A DNA stretch of 64,000 nucleotides from Candidatus Villigracilis vicinus (GTDB taxonomy: Bacteria > Chloroflexota > Anaerolineae > Anaerolineales > Villigracilaceae). The DNA is taken from contig JADKIL010000006.1 of NCBI GenBank assembly GCA_016721315.1, forward strand, positions 62,001 through 126,000, read 5' to 3'. The position numbers were made by a program, and so were the translations under genes. The notes beneath the pieces are model-generated. The model saw only the letters and a program-made list of their open reading frames with translations, was not told the origin of the DNA and did not search any database. Position 1 is the stretch's first letter; each line of letters opens with the position of its first letter. Positions 53,951-63,597 of this stretch are shown here, one piece after another.

Positions 53951-56223
53951 CCCGTTGGATTGAACCCTCTCCAATAGAGATTCCCGCATCTTTCCAAGCC
54001 TTGGGCTTGCCTCCTCTCGTCGCAGTGACTCTCCTCCGACGCGGGATCAACCGCCCCGAAGATGCTGAGGCGTTTCTTTATCCAGAAAAAAATCCTCCTG
54101 CTCAATTCCCGGAGATTGAAAAGACGGTTGCGCGGCTTTCTTTGGCTATCCGCAATCAGGAAAAGATATGCGTCTGGGGTGACTTTGATGTTGATGGTCA
54201 AACCTCCACTGCCCTGCTGGTACAAACCCTGCAAGCACTTAATGCACATGTGATCTTCTACATTCCCATCCGCGGCAAGGAAAGTCACGGCATTCACATC
54301 GATTCGCTCAAACCGATCATTGATGGCGGCACTCAGCTGCTGCTCACTTGTGATACAGGCATCACCGCGCACACAGCCATAGACTATGCCAACTCGCGCG
54401 GCGTGGAGGTCATCATCACTGACCATCACGACCCTGGTGAAACACTTCCAAACGCAAATTTCATTATCAATCCAAAATTATTGCCTGAAGGTCATCCGCT
54501 GAAAAATTTGGCGGGCGTAGGTGTGGCGTATAAATTGGCTGCGGCGCTTTTGGAAACGAACAAAGAAGCCCAGCTTCACCATTCTTCCCTACTTGATCTC
54601 GTCGCTCTTGGTCTCATTGCCGATGTTGCCTTGCTTCAAAGTGAAACCCGTTCGCTTGCAAGGCAGGGCATTCAAGAACTGCGCGAAACAAAACGACCCG
54701 GTTTGAAAATCATGGCAGAACTTGCCAGCGCATCTTTAGAGACCCTCACTGAAGAAACGATCGGATTCACATTTGCGCCACGTTTGAACGCACTCGGTCG
54801 CCTTGGCGACGCCAACCCCGCCGTTGATCTGTTGATCACAAAAGAGTCGTCGCGCGCACGTGTACTTGCCGCCCAGATCGAAGGCTTGAATGCGCAGCGA
54901 CGCATGCTGACAAAGCAAGTCTACGACGCTGCAGAAGCGCAGCTTCACGAAACCCCCGACCTGTTAACAGACCCAGTCATCATCCTTTCGCATCCCAATT
55001 GGCCGGGGGGTGTGGTCGGTATTGTGGCGAATAAACTGATCGAACGATATCATAAGCCTGCCATTCTCTTCAGCGAGTCAGATGACGGAATCCTGCGCGG
55101 TTCAGCTCGCTCCATAGATGGGTTACATATCACTGAAGCCATCGCTACTCAAAAAGAACTTCTGATCAGCTTCGGTGGTCACCCCATGGCTGCAGGCATG
55201 TCGCTGCACAAGGATGATCTACCTGCATTCCGCAAAGGGTTGGGTAAAGCCGTTGAAAAGCAACTGGGTTCCATCGTCTTTGAAGAACCTACGCTTCAGA
55301 TCGATGCCTGGGTAGCCTTACCCGACCTCAATATCTCTCTCGCTGAGAGTTTGGAAATGCTAGCTCCCTTTGGAGCAGGCAACCCTCAATTAACTTTTGC
55401 TGCACGCAATGTGACCTTGAAATCAGCAACTACACTTGGCAAAGCCAAGGAACATCTGCGCCTGAACGTGGAAGATGCAAATGGGAATACCGCCAGTCTG
55501 CTGTGGTGGGGTGGCGCGGGCGAAGATTTGCCTGAAACAGGCAGTACATTCGATGTGGCATTTTCCATGCGTTCCAGCACTTTCCGCGGGCAGAAACAAG
55601 TCTCCTTGCAATTCAAGGAATTTCGCATCACGAATGAAGCGCCCGTTGAGCTAAAAAGATCGAAGATCGAAATTCGCGATATGCGCCTGCAAAACGCATT
55701 GCTGAACGTACAACCTTCCACCCTCGTCTGGGCTGAAGGACCCGACCGTGCCGTGGGCGTCAACCGCCTCAACCTTACCCAGTCAGACGAACTGACCATT
55801 TACACCACGCCGCCCTCTCCCGCCGAATTAAGAAACGCGCTGGAAATCGTTAACCCCAAAACCGTATATGTTTTTGGGGTCTCCCCTGTCGAACAAAAAC
55901 CAGATGAATTCCTGTCTTATCTGGCTGGGTTATGCAAGTACATCCTCAATCAACGTAATGGACAAGGCACTATTGACGAGCTTGCTGCCGCCTGTGCTGC
56001 GCGAAAAATCGTCATTCAGATCGGGTTGGAATGGCTCGCAGCGAGTGGGCAACTCACCATCAACATGGAGGAAGATCTCGTTACCCTGACCAAAGGTCAG
56101 CAGGAGAAAAATCCATACCTGCAAGCGGAGTTGTACACCGCCCTGCAGGGACTCCTGAACGAGACTTCAGCTTTTAGAAAATATTTCTCAACAACCAATG
56201 ACCTGCGATCGATCATCAAATAA
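53947..56223 (+). CDS. recJ: Single-stranded-DNA-specific exonuclease RecJ
   Basis: This 758-residue 5'-3' ssDNA exonuclease acts in recombination and repair. The DHH-family motifs are GDFDVDGQTS (D79, D81, D83), CDTGIT, TDHHDPGE (D159-H161) and the DHHA1 motif SFGGHPMAAGM. An OB-like domain follows (about 455-565). The last ~170 residues form a C-terminal extension like that of the longer Firmicute-type RecJ rather than E. coli RecJ (577). The start overlaps the frameshifted receiver's end by ATGA. Confidence 0.94.
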   Translation: MTRWIEPSPIEIPASFQALGLPPLVAVTLLRRGINRPEDAEAFLYPEKNPPAQFPEIEKTVARLSLAIRNQEKICVWGDFDVDGQTSTALLVQTLQALNAHVIFYIPIRGKESHGIHIDSLKPIIDGGTQLLLTCDTGITAHTAIDYANSRGVEVIITDHHDPGETLPNANFIINPKLLPEGHPLKNLAGVGVAYKLAAALLETNKEAQLHHSSLLDLVALGLIADVALLQSETRSLARQGIQELRETKRPGLKIMAELASASLETLTEETIGFTFAPRLNALGRLGDANPAVDLLITKESSRARVLAAQIEGLNAQRRMLTKQVYDAAEAQLHETPDLLTDPVIILSHPNWPGGVVGIVANKLIERYHKPAILFSESDDGILRGSARSIDGLHITEAIATQKELLISFGGHPMAAGMSLHKDDLPAFRKGLGKAVEKQLGSIVFEEPTLQIDAWVALPDLNISLAESLEMLAPFGAGNPQLTFAARNVTLKSATTLGKAKEHLRLNVEDANGNTASLLWWGGAGEDLPETGSTFDVAFSMRSSTFRGQKQVSLQFKEFRITNEAPVELKRSKIEIRDMRLQNALLNVQPSTLVWAEGPDRAVGVNRLNLTQSDELTIYTTPPSPAELRNALEIVNPKTVYVFGVSPVEQKPDEFLSYLAGLCKYILNQRNGQGTIDELAAACAARKIVIQIGLEWLAASGQLTINMEEDLVTLTKGQQEKNPYLQAELYTALQGLLNETSAFRKYFSTTNDLRSIIK

Positions 56224-56337
56224 ATCTTACTCCCCCGGTATTTTCAAACGATTCATCCATTTATTAAAAAGCACCCATCACCTGTTATTCCCATTTCAAC
56301 AACACAAGCGATAGAATGTACCTGAAATGGAGGAATC

Positions 56338-56778
56338 GTGACAGATAAAATTCCCGCCGCTTTTCTCGACCTGGCAACATGCCCTCCGGCTGCAGCATTG
56401 ACGACCCTAATGCCCAACGGTCAACCTCAAACCACACCCGTCTGGTGTGATTTTGATGGCACTCACATACGGATCAATACCATGAAGGGTTTTCGCAAAG
56501 AAAAAAACATGCGCGCCAACCCCAAAGTGACCCTGCTCTGCTACGACCCGCGCCAACCTTTGCGTTCACTTGAGATCCGCGGTGAAGTGGTTGAAATGAC
56601 CGAGGCAGGTGCTATGGAACACCTCGATCATCTAACTTTTCTATATACGGGTAAAGCGCCCTATTTTGGTGCTTGTGTCCCGGCTGAGTTGAAAGAAAAA
56701 GAATATCCTGTTCTGTGCAAGATCCGGGTGATACGCGTCGTCACGTTGGATGCGCGCAAAAAAGAGGCGGCTTCATGA
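56338..56778 (+). CDS. PPOX-class flavin/F420-dependent oxidoreductase-like protein (first of a pair)
   Basis: This 146-residue split-barrel protein has ALTTLMPNGQPQTTPVWCDF, then INTMKGFRKEKNMRANPKV, the pattern of F420-binding PPOX-class proteins. They reduce or bind F420 or FMN; substrates are seldom known. The start is GTG with GGAGG seven bases ahead. Its stop overlaps the next start by ATGA. Confidence 0.8.
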   Translation: MTDKIPAAFLDLATCPPAAALTTLMPNGQPQTTPVWCDFDGTHIRINTMKGFRKEKNMRANPKVTLLCYDPRQPLRSLEIRGEVVEMTEAGAMEHLDHLTFLYTGKAPYFGACVPAELKEKEYPVLCKIRVIRVVTLDARKKEAAS

Positions 56779-57197
56779 AAAATTCCATTCCCGCCTCTCA
56801 CATGGACCTGCTCACCCGCCCCATCCATGGAGTGTTAACGACCCTGATGACAAACGGTCAACCGCAATCCAGCCTTGTATGGTGCGATTTCGATGGCGAA
56901 TGTGTCTGTGTCAACACCACACTCGAACGTCAAAAGGGACGGAATTTAAGCCGCAACCCAAACGCCAGCCTGCTTATTATCGATCCCGAAAACACAGCCC
57001 GGTTCATTCAGATCCGTGGGCAGGTCGAGATCGTTCAAGTTGGCGCTCTCGAGCACCTCGACGAAATTACCAGAAAATACACAGAACATCCCCATTATTA
57101 TGGCTATATCTTCCCGTTGGAAAAACGCGAACACGAAACACGCATCATCTGCCGTCTTCATGCCGACAGGGTTACGCTTGATGCAATACACAGTTAA
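56775..57197 (+). CDS. PPOX-class flavin/F420-dependent oxidoreductase-like protein (second of a pair)
   Basis: This 140-residue paralogue of the preceding gene has VLTTLMTNGQPQSSLVWCDF and VNTTLERQKGRNLSRNPNA at matching positions. The start at 56775 makes an ATGA overlap with its neighbour; an earlier in-frame start at 56715 would lie deep in that gene. The tandem arrangement suggests a heterodimer or a recent duplication; the two are well diverged. Confidence 0.8.
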   Translation: MKNSIPASHMDLLTRPIHGVLTTLMTNGQPQSSLVWCDFDGECVCVNTTLERQKGRNLSRNPNASLLIIDPENTARFIQIRGQVEIVQVGALEHLDEITRKYTEHPHYYGYIFPLEKREHETRIICRLHADRVTLDAIHS

Positions 57198-57211
57198 GTC
57201 CAAAGGTTAGT

Positions 57212-58141
57212 ATGAATCCAGATACTCTCTCCTGGCTGCTCAAAGGTGATCCTTCCATTCGCTGGCAAGTACAACGAGACCTGCTGCACCTCCCCTCAAG
57301 AAAATACAATAGCGAGCGCAATAAGATCGCAAAAGAAGGCTGGGGAAAACGCCTGATCGACCTCCAAGACCCCGATGGGCGCTGGGGCGGCGGGCTATAC
57401 GGACCTAAATGGATATCCACCACGTACACCATGCTAACCCTGCGCCTGTTAGGATTACCTCCGAAGCATCCACAGGCAAAACGCGGGGGTCAATTATTAC
57501 TAAACGAAGGGTTTTACTCAGATGGGGGCATTAACTTGTTCTCGTATTCATGGACATATAGTGAGACTTGTGTAACCAGCATGATCCTTGCCTTGCTGGC
57601 ATACTTCAGATATCCAGATGAGCGCATTCACAAAGTGGCTGGGTTTGTTATCAACCAACAAATGGCGGACGGTGGGTGGAATTGCGAATCGCCGAAAGGC
57701 GCTACTCATTCCTCGTTTCACACCACGATCTCTGCGCTTGAAGGGTTGTACGAATATGAATGTGCATTCCCTGAGATGAAAAAACAGGTCAGCCTGATCC
57801 GCGCCCGGGCACATGAATTCCTCCTGGCACATCGGATATATAAATCTCACCGAACAGGCAGGGTCTTTGATGCGAAAATGACGAGCATGCCATTCCCTCC
57901 CCGTTGGCGCTTTGATTTCCTGCGCGGATTGGACTATCTTCAAGCCTGCAACGCACCAAAAGACGAACGTATGTCTGAAGCGATCGATCTCTTACAACGC
58001 AAACAAAAGAAGGATGGACGTTGGGTTATGAACTCAGGCATGTCTGGCAGGAAATTTTTCGACCTCGAAACACCGGGACAGCCAAGCAGATGGAATACTT
58101 TGAGAGCGCTGCGAGTTTTGGAATGGTGGGATAAGTCATAA
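57212..58141 (+). CDS. Squalene-cyclase/prenyltransferase-like alpha/alpha-toroid protein
   Basis: This 309-residue soluble protein has repeated QW-like motifs: DPDGRWGGG, MADGGWNCE and KKDGRWVMN, spaced as in terpenoid-cyclase toroids. It lacks the catalytic DxDD of squalene-hopene cyclase and is half its length, so cyclase activity is doubtful. An AAAGG site precedes the ATG. It may belong to the same transcript as the two PPOX-like genes. The function is unknown. Confidence 0.68.
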   Translation: MNPDTLSWLLKGDPSIRWQVQRDLLHLPSRKYNSERNKIAKEGWGKRLIDLQDPDGRWGGGLYGPKWISTTYTMLTLRLLGLPPKHPQAKRGGQLLLNEGFYSDGGINLFSYSWTYSETCVTSMILALLAYFRYPDERIHKVAGFVINQQMADGGWNCESPKGATHSSFHTTISALEGLYEYECAFPEMKKQVSLIRARAHEFLLAHRIYKSHRTGRVFDAKMTSMPFPPRWRFDFLRGLDYLQACNAPKDERMSEAIDLLQRKQKKDGRWVMNSGMSGRKFFDLETPGQPSRWNTLRALRVLEWWDKS

Positions 58142-58145
58142 GTTT

Positions 58146-58664
58146 CTAGGTTTCATAATCAATAAAATCATCCACGCCGAACAGATCTTCATACCGTGCA
58201 AGTAACGTTACAGCCTTTTGCAAAAAACTTTCATCCATCGCACTGAGCATCTTTTCTTTAACCTCAAGCATTTCTTTTTGGGCGAGCAAACGTTCTCGAA
58301 AACTGATCATGGACGATTTAGGCAGGAGCAACTCGATCTCGCGGATCAATACCAATGTTTCCCTCACAATGATCAACCCATCCTGTAAAGATATGTCCTC
58401 TTCTAAAAGTTGGCGCAAGACTTTGCACTGGTATTTTTGGCAGCTGCGAGGATAATCTGGCGATGTATACACAGAACAGACGCCGTTCCACATTGCACAG
58501 GGCTGAGTGAAACCGCGCTGACGCGGATCATTGCGGATAACGTCCAATCCGAGCTTTTCAACCTTCTCAAGTTCCGAAGCATTCAGCCGTACCCATGAAA
58601 AAAGGTGACCCGAACAGCACAACCCGCACGCCTTACAAAGAATATTCGCATCTGCATGGTTCAT
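58146..58664 (-). CDS. YkgJ-type Cys-cluster protein
   Basis: This 172-residue protein has the YkgJ cysteine pattern: CKACGLCCSG near the N-terminus, CAMWNGVC, and YPRSCQKYQC. The pattern is predicted to bind zinc or an Fe-S cluster. A helical C-terminal region follows. The ATG at 58664 is chosen because the family begins just before the first Cys. The frame runs 63 bp further upstream but that part is hydrophobic and unlike the family. Confidence 0.75.
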   Translation of the reverse strand: MNHADANILCKACGLCCSGHLFSWVRLNASELEKVEKLGLDVIRNDPRQRGFTQPCAMWNGVCSVYTSPDYPRSCQKYQCKVLRQLLEEDISLQDGLIIVRETLVLIREIELLLPKSSMISFRERLLAQKEMLEVKEKMLSAMDESFLQKAVTLLARYEDLFGVDDFIDYET

Positions 58665-59056
58665 AGAATGAAATAATATCGCAGCGAGTAAAAGCCTGCA
58701 AGCAATAAAATGCCATAAAAAATACAAAAAAACATCTTATATGAACGGGCGCGAGAATTCTTTTCCAAACTGAAATGTTTTCTTTTTAATTCAAAGTTTT
58801 ATGCAATGTATAATTACCATCGTTGCGACCCAGATTCAAAAATGAATTTATTTATAAATCTTCAAGAATATCCCCACTTTTATTAAAGTCACAATTCTTT
58901 ACGCAACATCTTAATAAGTATGGACTTTCAAGATAATTGAAATGGCAACACCGTAATGGAATTCAAAATTTGCGCAAGCCTTCAAAAATCGGTTGTCACG
59001 ACGAAGAAATCCATGATATCTCCGTTATTTTATAACGATACAGAGAGGGGTCTGAA
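58665..59056. promoter_or_regulatory. A/T-rich divergent region between the YkgJ-like and GGDEF genes
   Basis: This stretch of about 390 bp is A/T-rich and shows no further gene. A TATAAT box lies at 58809-58814 on the plus strand without a clear -35. The leader to the GGDEF gene is about 240 bases and ends in a GAGAGG ribosome site. No riboswitch class was recognised. Confidence 0.45.
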
Positions 59057-61315
59057 ATGCAGTCAGACTTGAAGAAGCGTTTTCTTTCCCACCTTTCATT
59101 AAAAACCATCCTGACCATTCCTTATAGCTTATTAATATTTTTCGCAATCGGAATGGTTAGTTACACCGTATACACAAAAGAAAGAACCGCGCTAAATAAC
59201 GTTACGAGTCAACTTAGGGATGAAACCGCCGCGCATATTCAAGACCATCTGGTCACACTCCTAAACACGCCCCATCAAATTAACCAACTGAACGCATCCG
59301 CACTTCAAATAGGCAGGCTGAACAAAGAAAACACCGAAGAGCTTCAGCGATATTTTTTAGATCAGGTCAAAACTTATCCAGCCATCACCAGTATTTATTT
59401 TGGGAATTCAAGCGGAGGGTTGGTAGGCGCCGGACGTGAAGTTACAAGTGGTATCTTCTACGTAACAGAGACCGAGAACTTTCAACACGGGAATTTTCTT
59501 AAGTTGCATCTGGATGAAAACGGGGAAAAGCTTACCACCCCATTATCCATTGTGCCAAATTTCGATGCACGCCTGCGCCCATGGTACATCAACGCTTCAC
59601 AGCATGGAGATGCAGTATGGAGCGAAATATACATCCTTTTCACCGGTCAGGACATGGCACTTGCCGCAAGCCGCCCAGTTTACGATGAAATGAACAACAC
59701 CCTGCTTGGTGTTGTTTCTGTGGATATTTCTCTCTTACAATTAAGCGATTATCTCAAAAATCTCAGCTTCAGCTCTGTGGGGCAAATATTTATCATTGAA
59801 CATTCAGGGGCGTTAGTCGCTACATCGAACAATGAAATAATTTTCAAAGACACGAACAACGACGGCACCAAAGAACGGATCTATGCCCAAGACAGTCAAT
59901 CCGCTTTAATTCGTCAGTCCAATAAACTATTACTTGAGAAGTATCAGGCGTATGAAAATATTCCGGATGAAGAACAACCCATTGAATTTGACCTGGATGG
60001 GAAGAAACACTTCCTGCAATACTTTTCCATTAACGACAAGCGTGGAATTGATTGGATTGTTGTTATTGCCGCACCAGAATCTGCCTTTTTTAAAAACATC
60101 GATGTCGGCAACCGCACAGCTCTTCTGCTTGTACTTACCGCTCTGGTAGCATCCATTGTCGCCAGTTTTTTTATTGCCTCAAAGATTACGACCCGAATTC
60201 AACAATTAGAGCAATCCACAAACATATTGGCGGCGGGTAACTGGGACCATCAAATAAATATGGATACGCGCGTCGTGGAGTTACAAGGCTTAATAAATTC
60301 GTTCACGATCATGAAAGATAAACTTCATCACGTCATGACCGAACTTATGTCAGAAGTTGAAGAGCACAAAATAACAGAAACAAAGCTGAAAGAACAGCGC
60401 GATTTTTCATCCCAAATCATAAACTTGATGGGACAAGGTCTTACCGTTCTGGATGAACAAGGACGGTTTGAATTTGTGAACCCGGGCTACGCCAAGTTAT
60501 TGGGGTATGAAATTGAGGATCTGATCGGAAAAAAACCCAAAGAAGTTGCAGACCCCGAGGAAGTCGAAAAAATTAACATTCAACGAAAATTACGAACAGC
60601 CGGAAAAACAACAACGTACGAAGCTCGTTTGGTGCGGGCAGACGGAAGTATCGCCACAGTGTTGATCACTGGAGTGCCTCGCGGCACTGAAGGCAATTAC
60701 AAGGGAGCCATCACGGTCGTCACTGACCTTAGTGAGCGAAAACGCATGGAAGAAGAAGTGCGGCAGGCAAAAGACGCACTCCAACATGCACTGACTCGTG
60801 AAGCGCACCTGGCTCGTACTGACGAATTAACCGGAATCAATAATCGTAGACACCTATTCGAATTGGCAAAATCAAAGGTTAAGGTAGCGGCGCGATATCA
60901 ATTATCGCTGTCTGTCATTATGTTCGATATTGATCACTTCAAGAAGATCAACGATCATTGGGGACACAGCCTTGGAGATAAGATCCTGATGGAAATCGCA
61001 CTTGTGGTGCAGTCTGAAATTCGAAGTTCAGATCTATTCGGGCGATATGGCGGCGAGGAATTCATCATTTTCCTGCCAATGACGCCCGCAACACAGGCGT
61101 ACACCCTTGCAGAACGCATTCGAAAAAGGGTAGCCAACCTCAAAGTCCATTCGGATGACGGGGACGATGTGTCGGTAACGATCAGCATCGGCGTTATCCA
61201 AATGCGTACCGGTCCCACCCCCGAATCGCTTGAAGAACTGCTCCAACGTGTAGACAAAGCCATGTACGATGCCAAAGAGTCCGGACGGAACTGCATCGTG
61301 ATCGATGATCTATAA
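59057..61315 (+). CDS. Diguanylate cyclase with dCache, HAMP and PAS domains
   Basis: This 752-residue membrane protein makes cyclic di-GMP. It has an N-terminal helix (about 14-38), a long extracytoplasmic Cache sensor (about 45-345, with RPWYINASQHGDAVWSEIY), a second helix (about 352-375), HAMP (about 375-430), PAS (about 455-575) and GGDEF. The active site is GGEEF (665-669). An inhibitory I-site RSSD (656-659) sits exactly five residues before it, so product feedback is expected. No EAL domain is present. Small ligands bound by Cache domains are often amino or carboxylic acids; the ligand here is unknown. Confidence 0.92.
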   Translation: MQSDLKKRFLSHLSLKTILTIPYSLLIFFAIGMVSYTVYTKERTALNNVTSQLRDETAAHIQDHLVTLLNTPHQINQLNASALQIGRLNKENTEELQRYFLDQVKTYPAITSIYFGNSSGGLVGAGREVTSGIFYVTETENFQHGNFLKLHLDENGEKLTTPLSIVPNFDARLRPWYINASQHGDAVWSEIYILFTGQDMALAASRPVYDEMNNTLLGVVSVDISLLQLSDYLKNLSFSSVGQIFIIEHSGALVATSNNEIIFKDTNNDGTKERIYAQDSQSALIRQSNKLLLEKYQAYENIPDEEQPIEFDLDGKKHFLQYFSINDKRGIDWIVVIAAPESAFFKNIDVGNRTALLLVLTALVASIVASFFIASKITTRIQQLEQSTNILAAGNWDHQINMDTRVVELQGLINSFTIMKDKLHHVMTELMSEVEEHKITETKLKEQRDFSSQIINLMGQGLTVLDEQGRFEFVNPGYAKLLGYEIEDLIGKKPKEVADPEEVEKINIQRKLRTAGKTTTYEARLVRADGSIATVLITGVPRGTEGNYKGAITVVTDLSERKRMEEEVRQAKDALQHALTREAHLARTDELTGINNRRHLFELAKSKVKVAARYQLSLSVIMFDIDHFKKINDHWGHSLGDKILMEIALVVQSEIRSSDLFGRYGGEEFIIFLPMTPATQAYTLAERIRKRVANLKVHSDDGDDVSVTISIGVIQMRTGPTPESLEELLQRVDKAMYDAKESGRNCIVIDDL

Positions 61316-61351
61316 CCAACCTGTATTTCTGCTTTACAACAGAGAAACAAA

Positions 61352-61404
61352 AAAGGAATTCTGATAGTCGCTCTTTCAAGCATTTATCAGAATTCCTTTC
61401 GATT
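61352..61404. terminator. Bidirectional terminator between convergent genes
   Basis: A 15-bp perfect stem (AAAGGAATTCTGATA / TATCAGAATTCCTTT) surrounds an 18-base loop, with A-rich and T-containing flanks on the two sides. Confidence 0.78.
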
Positions 61405-61439
61405 AACTTGCCAAGGGCACGATCCTTCTTTGCGTCCTT

Positions 61440-63269
61440 TTACATTGGCAGACCCAACTCCATTAGCTTCTCTTTTGTTGGATAGCCCTTCTCATCCCAG
61501 CCGCGCTCTTTATAAAATTCCGGCAGCATCTTATCGAGTTCCACAACTTTGCCTTTGGCAGGACCATCCGGCAAAGGTTCGTGTAACATACGATACGGGA
61601 GTGTATCCCATTCGGGTCCCGAACCAGCCTTGATCAGGAACATACGCTCAAGCGTATAAACCCGGTCGGCAGCTTTCATCACCTCTTCAGGGGTATATCC
61701 TGCGCCGGTGGTCAAATTCATCATGGAGGCAAGAGTCTCCGGCCAGATCATGCGATCTTTATTGAATACATAGCGGATCGCCACGAATACACACAAACCA
61801 GATGAATCGATCAACGCAAAAGAATCTTCAAAGTGTTTGACGAGGGCGGGCTTGCCTTCCGTGGAAAGCGGGTTCTCCTTAACCGGCACACCAAAAACCT
61901 CCTCGTACGCAACATCGCCTTCCATATGTGAAGCGCCTTTGTTGGATGTGGCATATAACAGCCCCATACCCTGTGAACCACGCGGATCGTATCCAGGGAA
62001 TTCCTGTTTTCGTGTGGTTACAGCGATCTCAGGGTGCCCATATTTCTCGGCAAGTCTGTAACTCCCCATGGCAAGCTCCCTGCCAAAGCCTTCGTTGTAC
62101 GCCATCAATTTGATCATGGCGATCATGGCGTCGTGGTCGCCAAATTTCAATGGCATACCGATCACATCTTCGGGGATATATCCCTTTTCGTACATTTCCA
62201 TCGCAGCGGCAATGGTCATGCCAGTGGTGATCGTATCCATGCCATATTCATTGCACAAATAATTCGCCTTCACCAGAGCTGCGAGATTACTTACACCGCA
62301 GCCTGTACCCAGCGACGAGATCGTTTCGTACTCAGGTCCCTCTCCCTTGCCTTTATATGGACCATCAGGCACTTCTGTTAAACGCCCGCACGAAAGTGGA
62401 CAACGGTAACAGGGTGTATGCCGCACCAGGTATTGATCTTTAAGGGCGTCGCCATCCACATTGTGAACATGCTCGAATGTTCCTTGCAGAAAATTGCGCG
62501 TTGGCAAAATACCCAGCGTATTGGTCACTTGTGGCACATAGGATGTGCCGTAAATGCGCATGTTCGAACCCTTCTTTACGTCCGCGCCCACATTCTTGGA
62601 GGTTCCTACGCTGATCGAACGCATTCCTTCAGGGTCATGCAATGGCGGGTTTTTATTACCCATCGCAACCACTGCCTTGAGGTTCTTGCTCCCCATCACA
62701 GCACCCACACCTGAACGAGCCGCAGCGCGATGTTTGTCATTCATGATGGCTGCCATCAAAGCAAGGTTTTCACCAGCGGGTCCAATACAGGCGACACGCG
62801 CTTCATCAGATGTCTCTGCTTTGAGGATATCCGTCGTCTCATGCGTATCCTTCCCCCACACATGCGCCGCAGACCGGACCTCAACCTGGTCTTCATTCAC
62901 CAACACATATACCGGCTCTGAGGCTTTTCCCTCAAAAATGAACATATCAAACCCGGTGCGTTTCATCCATGTTGGAAATTCACCGCCCGAATTGGAATGC
63001 GCCAATGCACCCGTCAACGGAGATTTGGTAACGACCATATAACGGTTGCCCGTTGGCGCAGGAGTGGCCGTCAGCGGACCCGTAGCAAAGATCAACATAT
63101 TCTCTGGAGAGAGCGGTTCCGCCATGGGGTCCATTTCTTTATACATATAATGGATCGCCCAACCGCGCCCGCCAAGATAATCCCGGGCGATCTTCGGGTC
63201 TACATCTTCTTTTGTGGCTTTTCGGGTCGTAAGGTTTACACGTAAAATTTTGAGGTGCCAGCCGTACAT
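61440..63269 (-). CDS. aor: Aldehyde:ferredoxin oxidoreductase family enzyme (tungsten/molybdenum pterin)
   Basis: This 609-residue enzyme oxidises aldehydes to acids with ferredoxin, using a tungsto- or molybdo-bispterin. The N-terminal domain matches AOR (YLGGRGWAIHYMYKE, FATGPLTATPAPTGNRYMV). The 4Fe-4S ligands are C287, C290 and C294 (CYRCPLSC) with C493 (SSGLCVF). An AAGGAG site precedes the ATG. The MoaD-like gene 50 bp upstream probably supplies sulfur for its pterin cofactor. The aldehyde substrate is unknown. Confidence 0.93.
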   Translation of the reverse strand: MYGWHLKILRVNLTTRKATKEDVDPKIARDYLGGRGWAIHYMYKEMDPMAEPLSPENMLIFATGPLTATPAPTGNRYMVVTKSPLTGALAHSNSGGEFPTWMKRTGFDMFIFEGKASEPVYVLVNEDQVEVRSAAHVWGKDTHETTDILKAETSDEARVACIGPAGENLALMAAIMNDKHRAAARSGVGAVMGSKNLKAVVAMGNKNPPLHDPEGMRSISVGTSKNVGADVKKGSNMRIYGTSYVPQVTNTLGILPTRNFLQGTFEHVHNVDGDALKDQYLVRHTPCYRCPLSCGRLTEVPDGPYKGKGEGPEYETISSLGTGCGVSNLAALVKANYLCNEYGMDTITTGMTIAAAMEMYEKGYIPEDVIGMPLKFGDHDAMIAMIKLMAYNEGFGRELAMGSYRLAEKYGHPEIAVTTRKQEFPGYDPRGSQGMGLLYATSNKGASHMEGDVAYEEVFGVPVKENPLSTEGKPALVKHFEDSFALIDSSGLCVFVAIRYVFNKDRMIWPETLASMMNLTTGAGYTPEEVMKAADRVYTLERMFLIKAGSGPEWDTLPYRMLHEPLPDGPAKGKVVELDKMLPEFYKERGWDEKGYPTKEKLMELGLPM

Positions 63270-63319
63270 GTTTGCTCCTTGGGGTGGAAGTTTTTAGTTA
63301 TGCTTTCATACGTTCTGAT

Positions 63320-63559
63320 CTATCCGCCAGCAATGGCAGAAAACGCAGTAACCGTATCGCCTTCTTTTAATGGTGTATCCATCTCCACAGTGAGACCATT
63401 CAACACGATAACGCTTTCATCATTGAGGGGGATATCAAAGCGGGATATGACATCGTAAACCGTTACCCCCTCAGGGACGTCCAACTCCACAACGCCGTTC
63501 ACTGAACCGGGAGGCAGAACATCACGATAATTAGCGATCATTTTTACGCGTATCATCAT
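63320..63559 (-). CDS. MoaD/ThiS-family sulfur carrier
   Basis: This 79-residue beta-grasp protein ends in the Gly-Gly tail (SAIAGG) that is adenylated and thiocarboxylated. The LDVPEGVTVYDVISRF and VIVLNG segments fit the family. Placed just before the aldehyde oxidoreductase gene, it is probably the dedicated sulfur donor for that enzyme's pterin. Either of two adjacent ATGs could be the start. Confidence 0.85.
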   Translation of the reverse strand: MMIRVKMIANYRDVLPPGSVNGVVELDVPEGVTVYDVISRFDIPLNDESVIVLNGLTVEMDTPLKEGDTVTAFSAIAGG

Positions 63560-63597
63560 TTGTGAATTTTAGCATGAAAGGGGATAAAATCAGCGCC

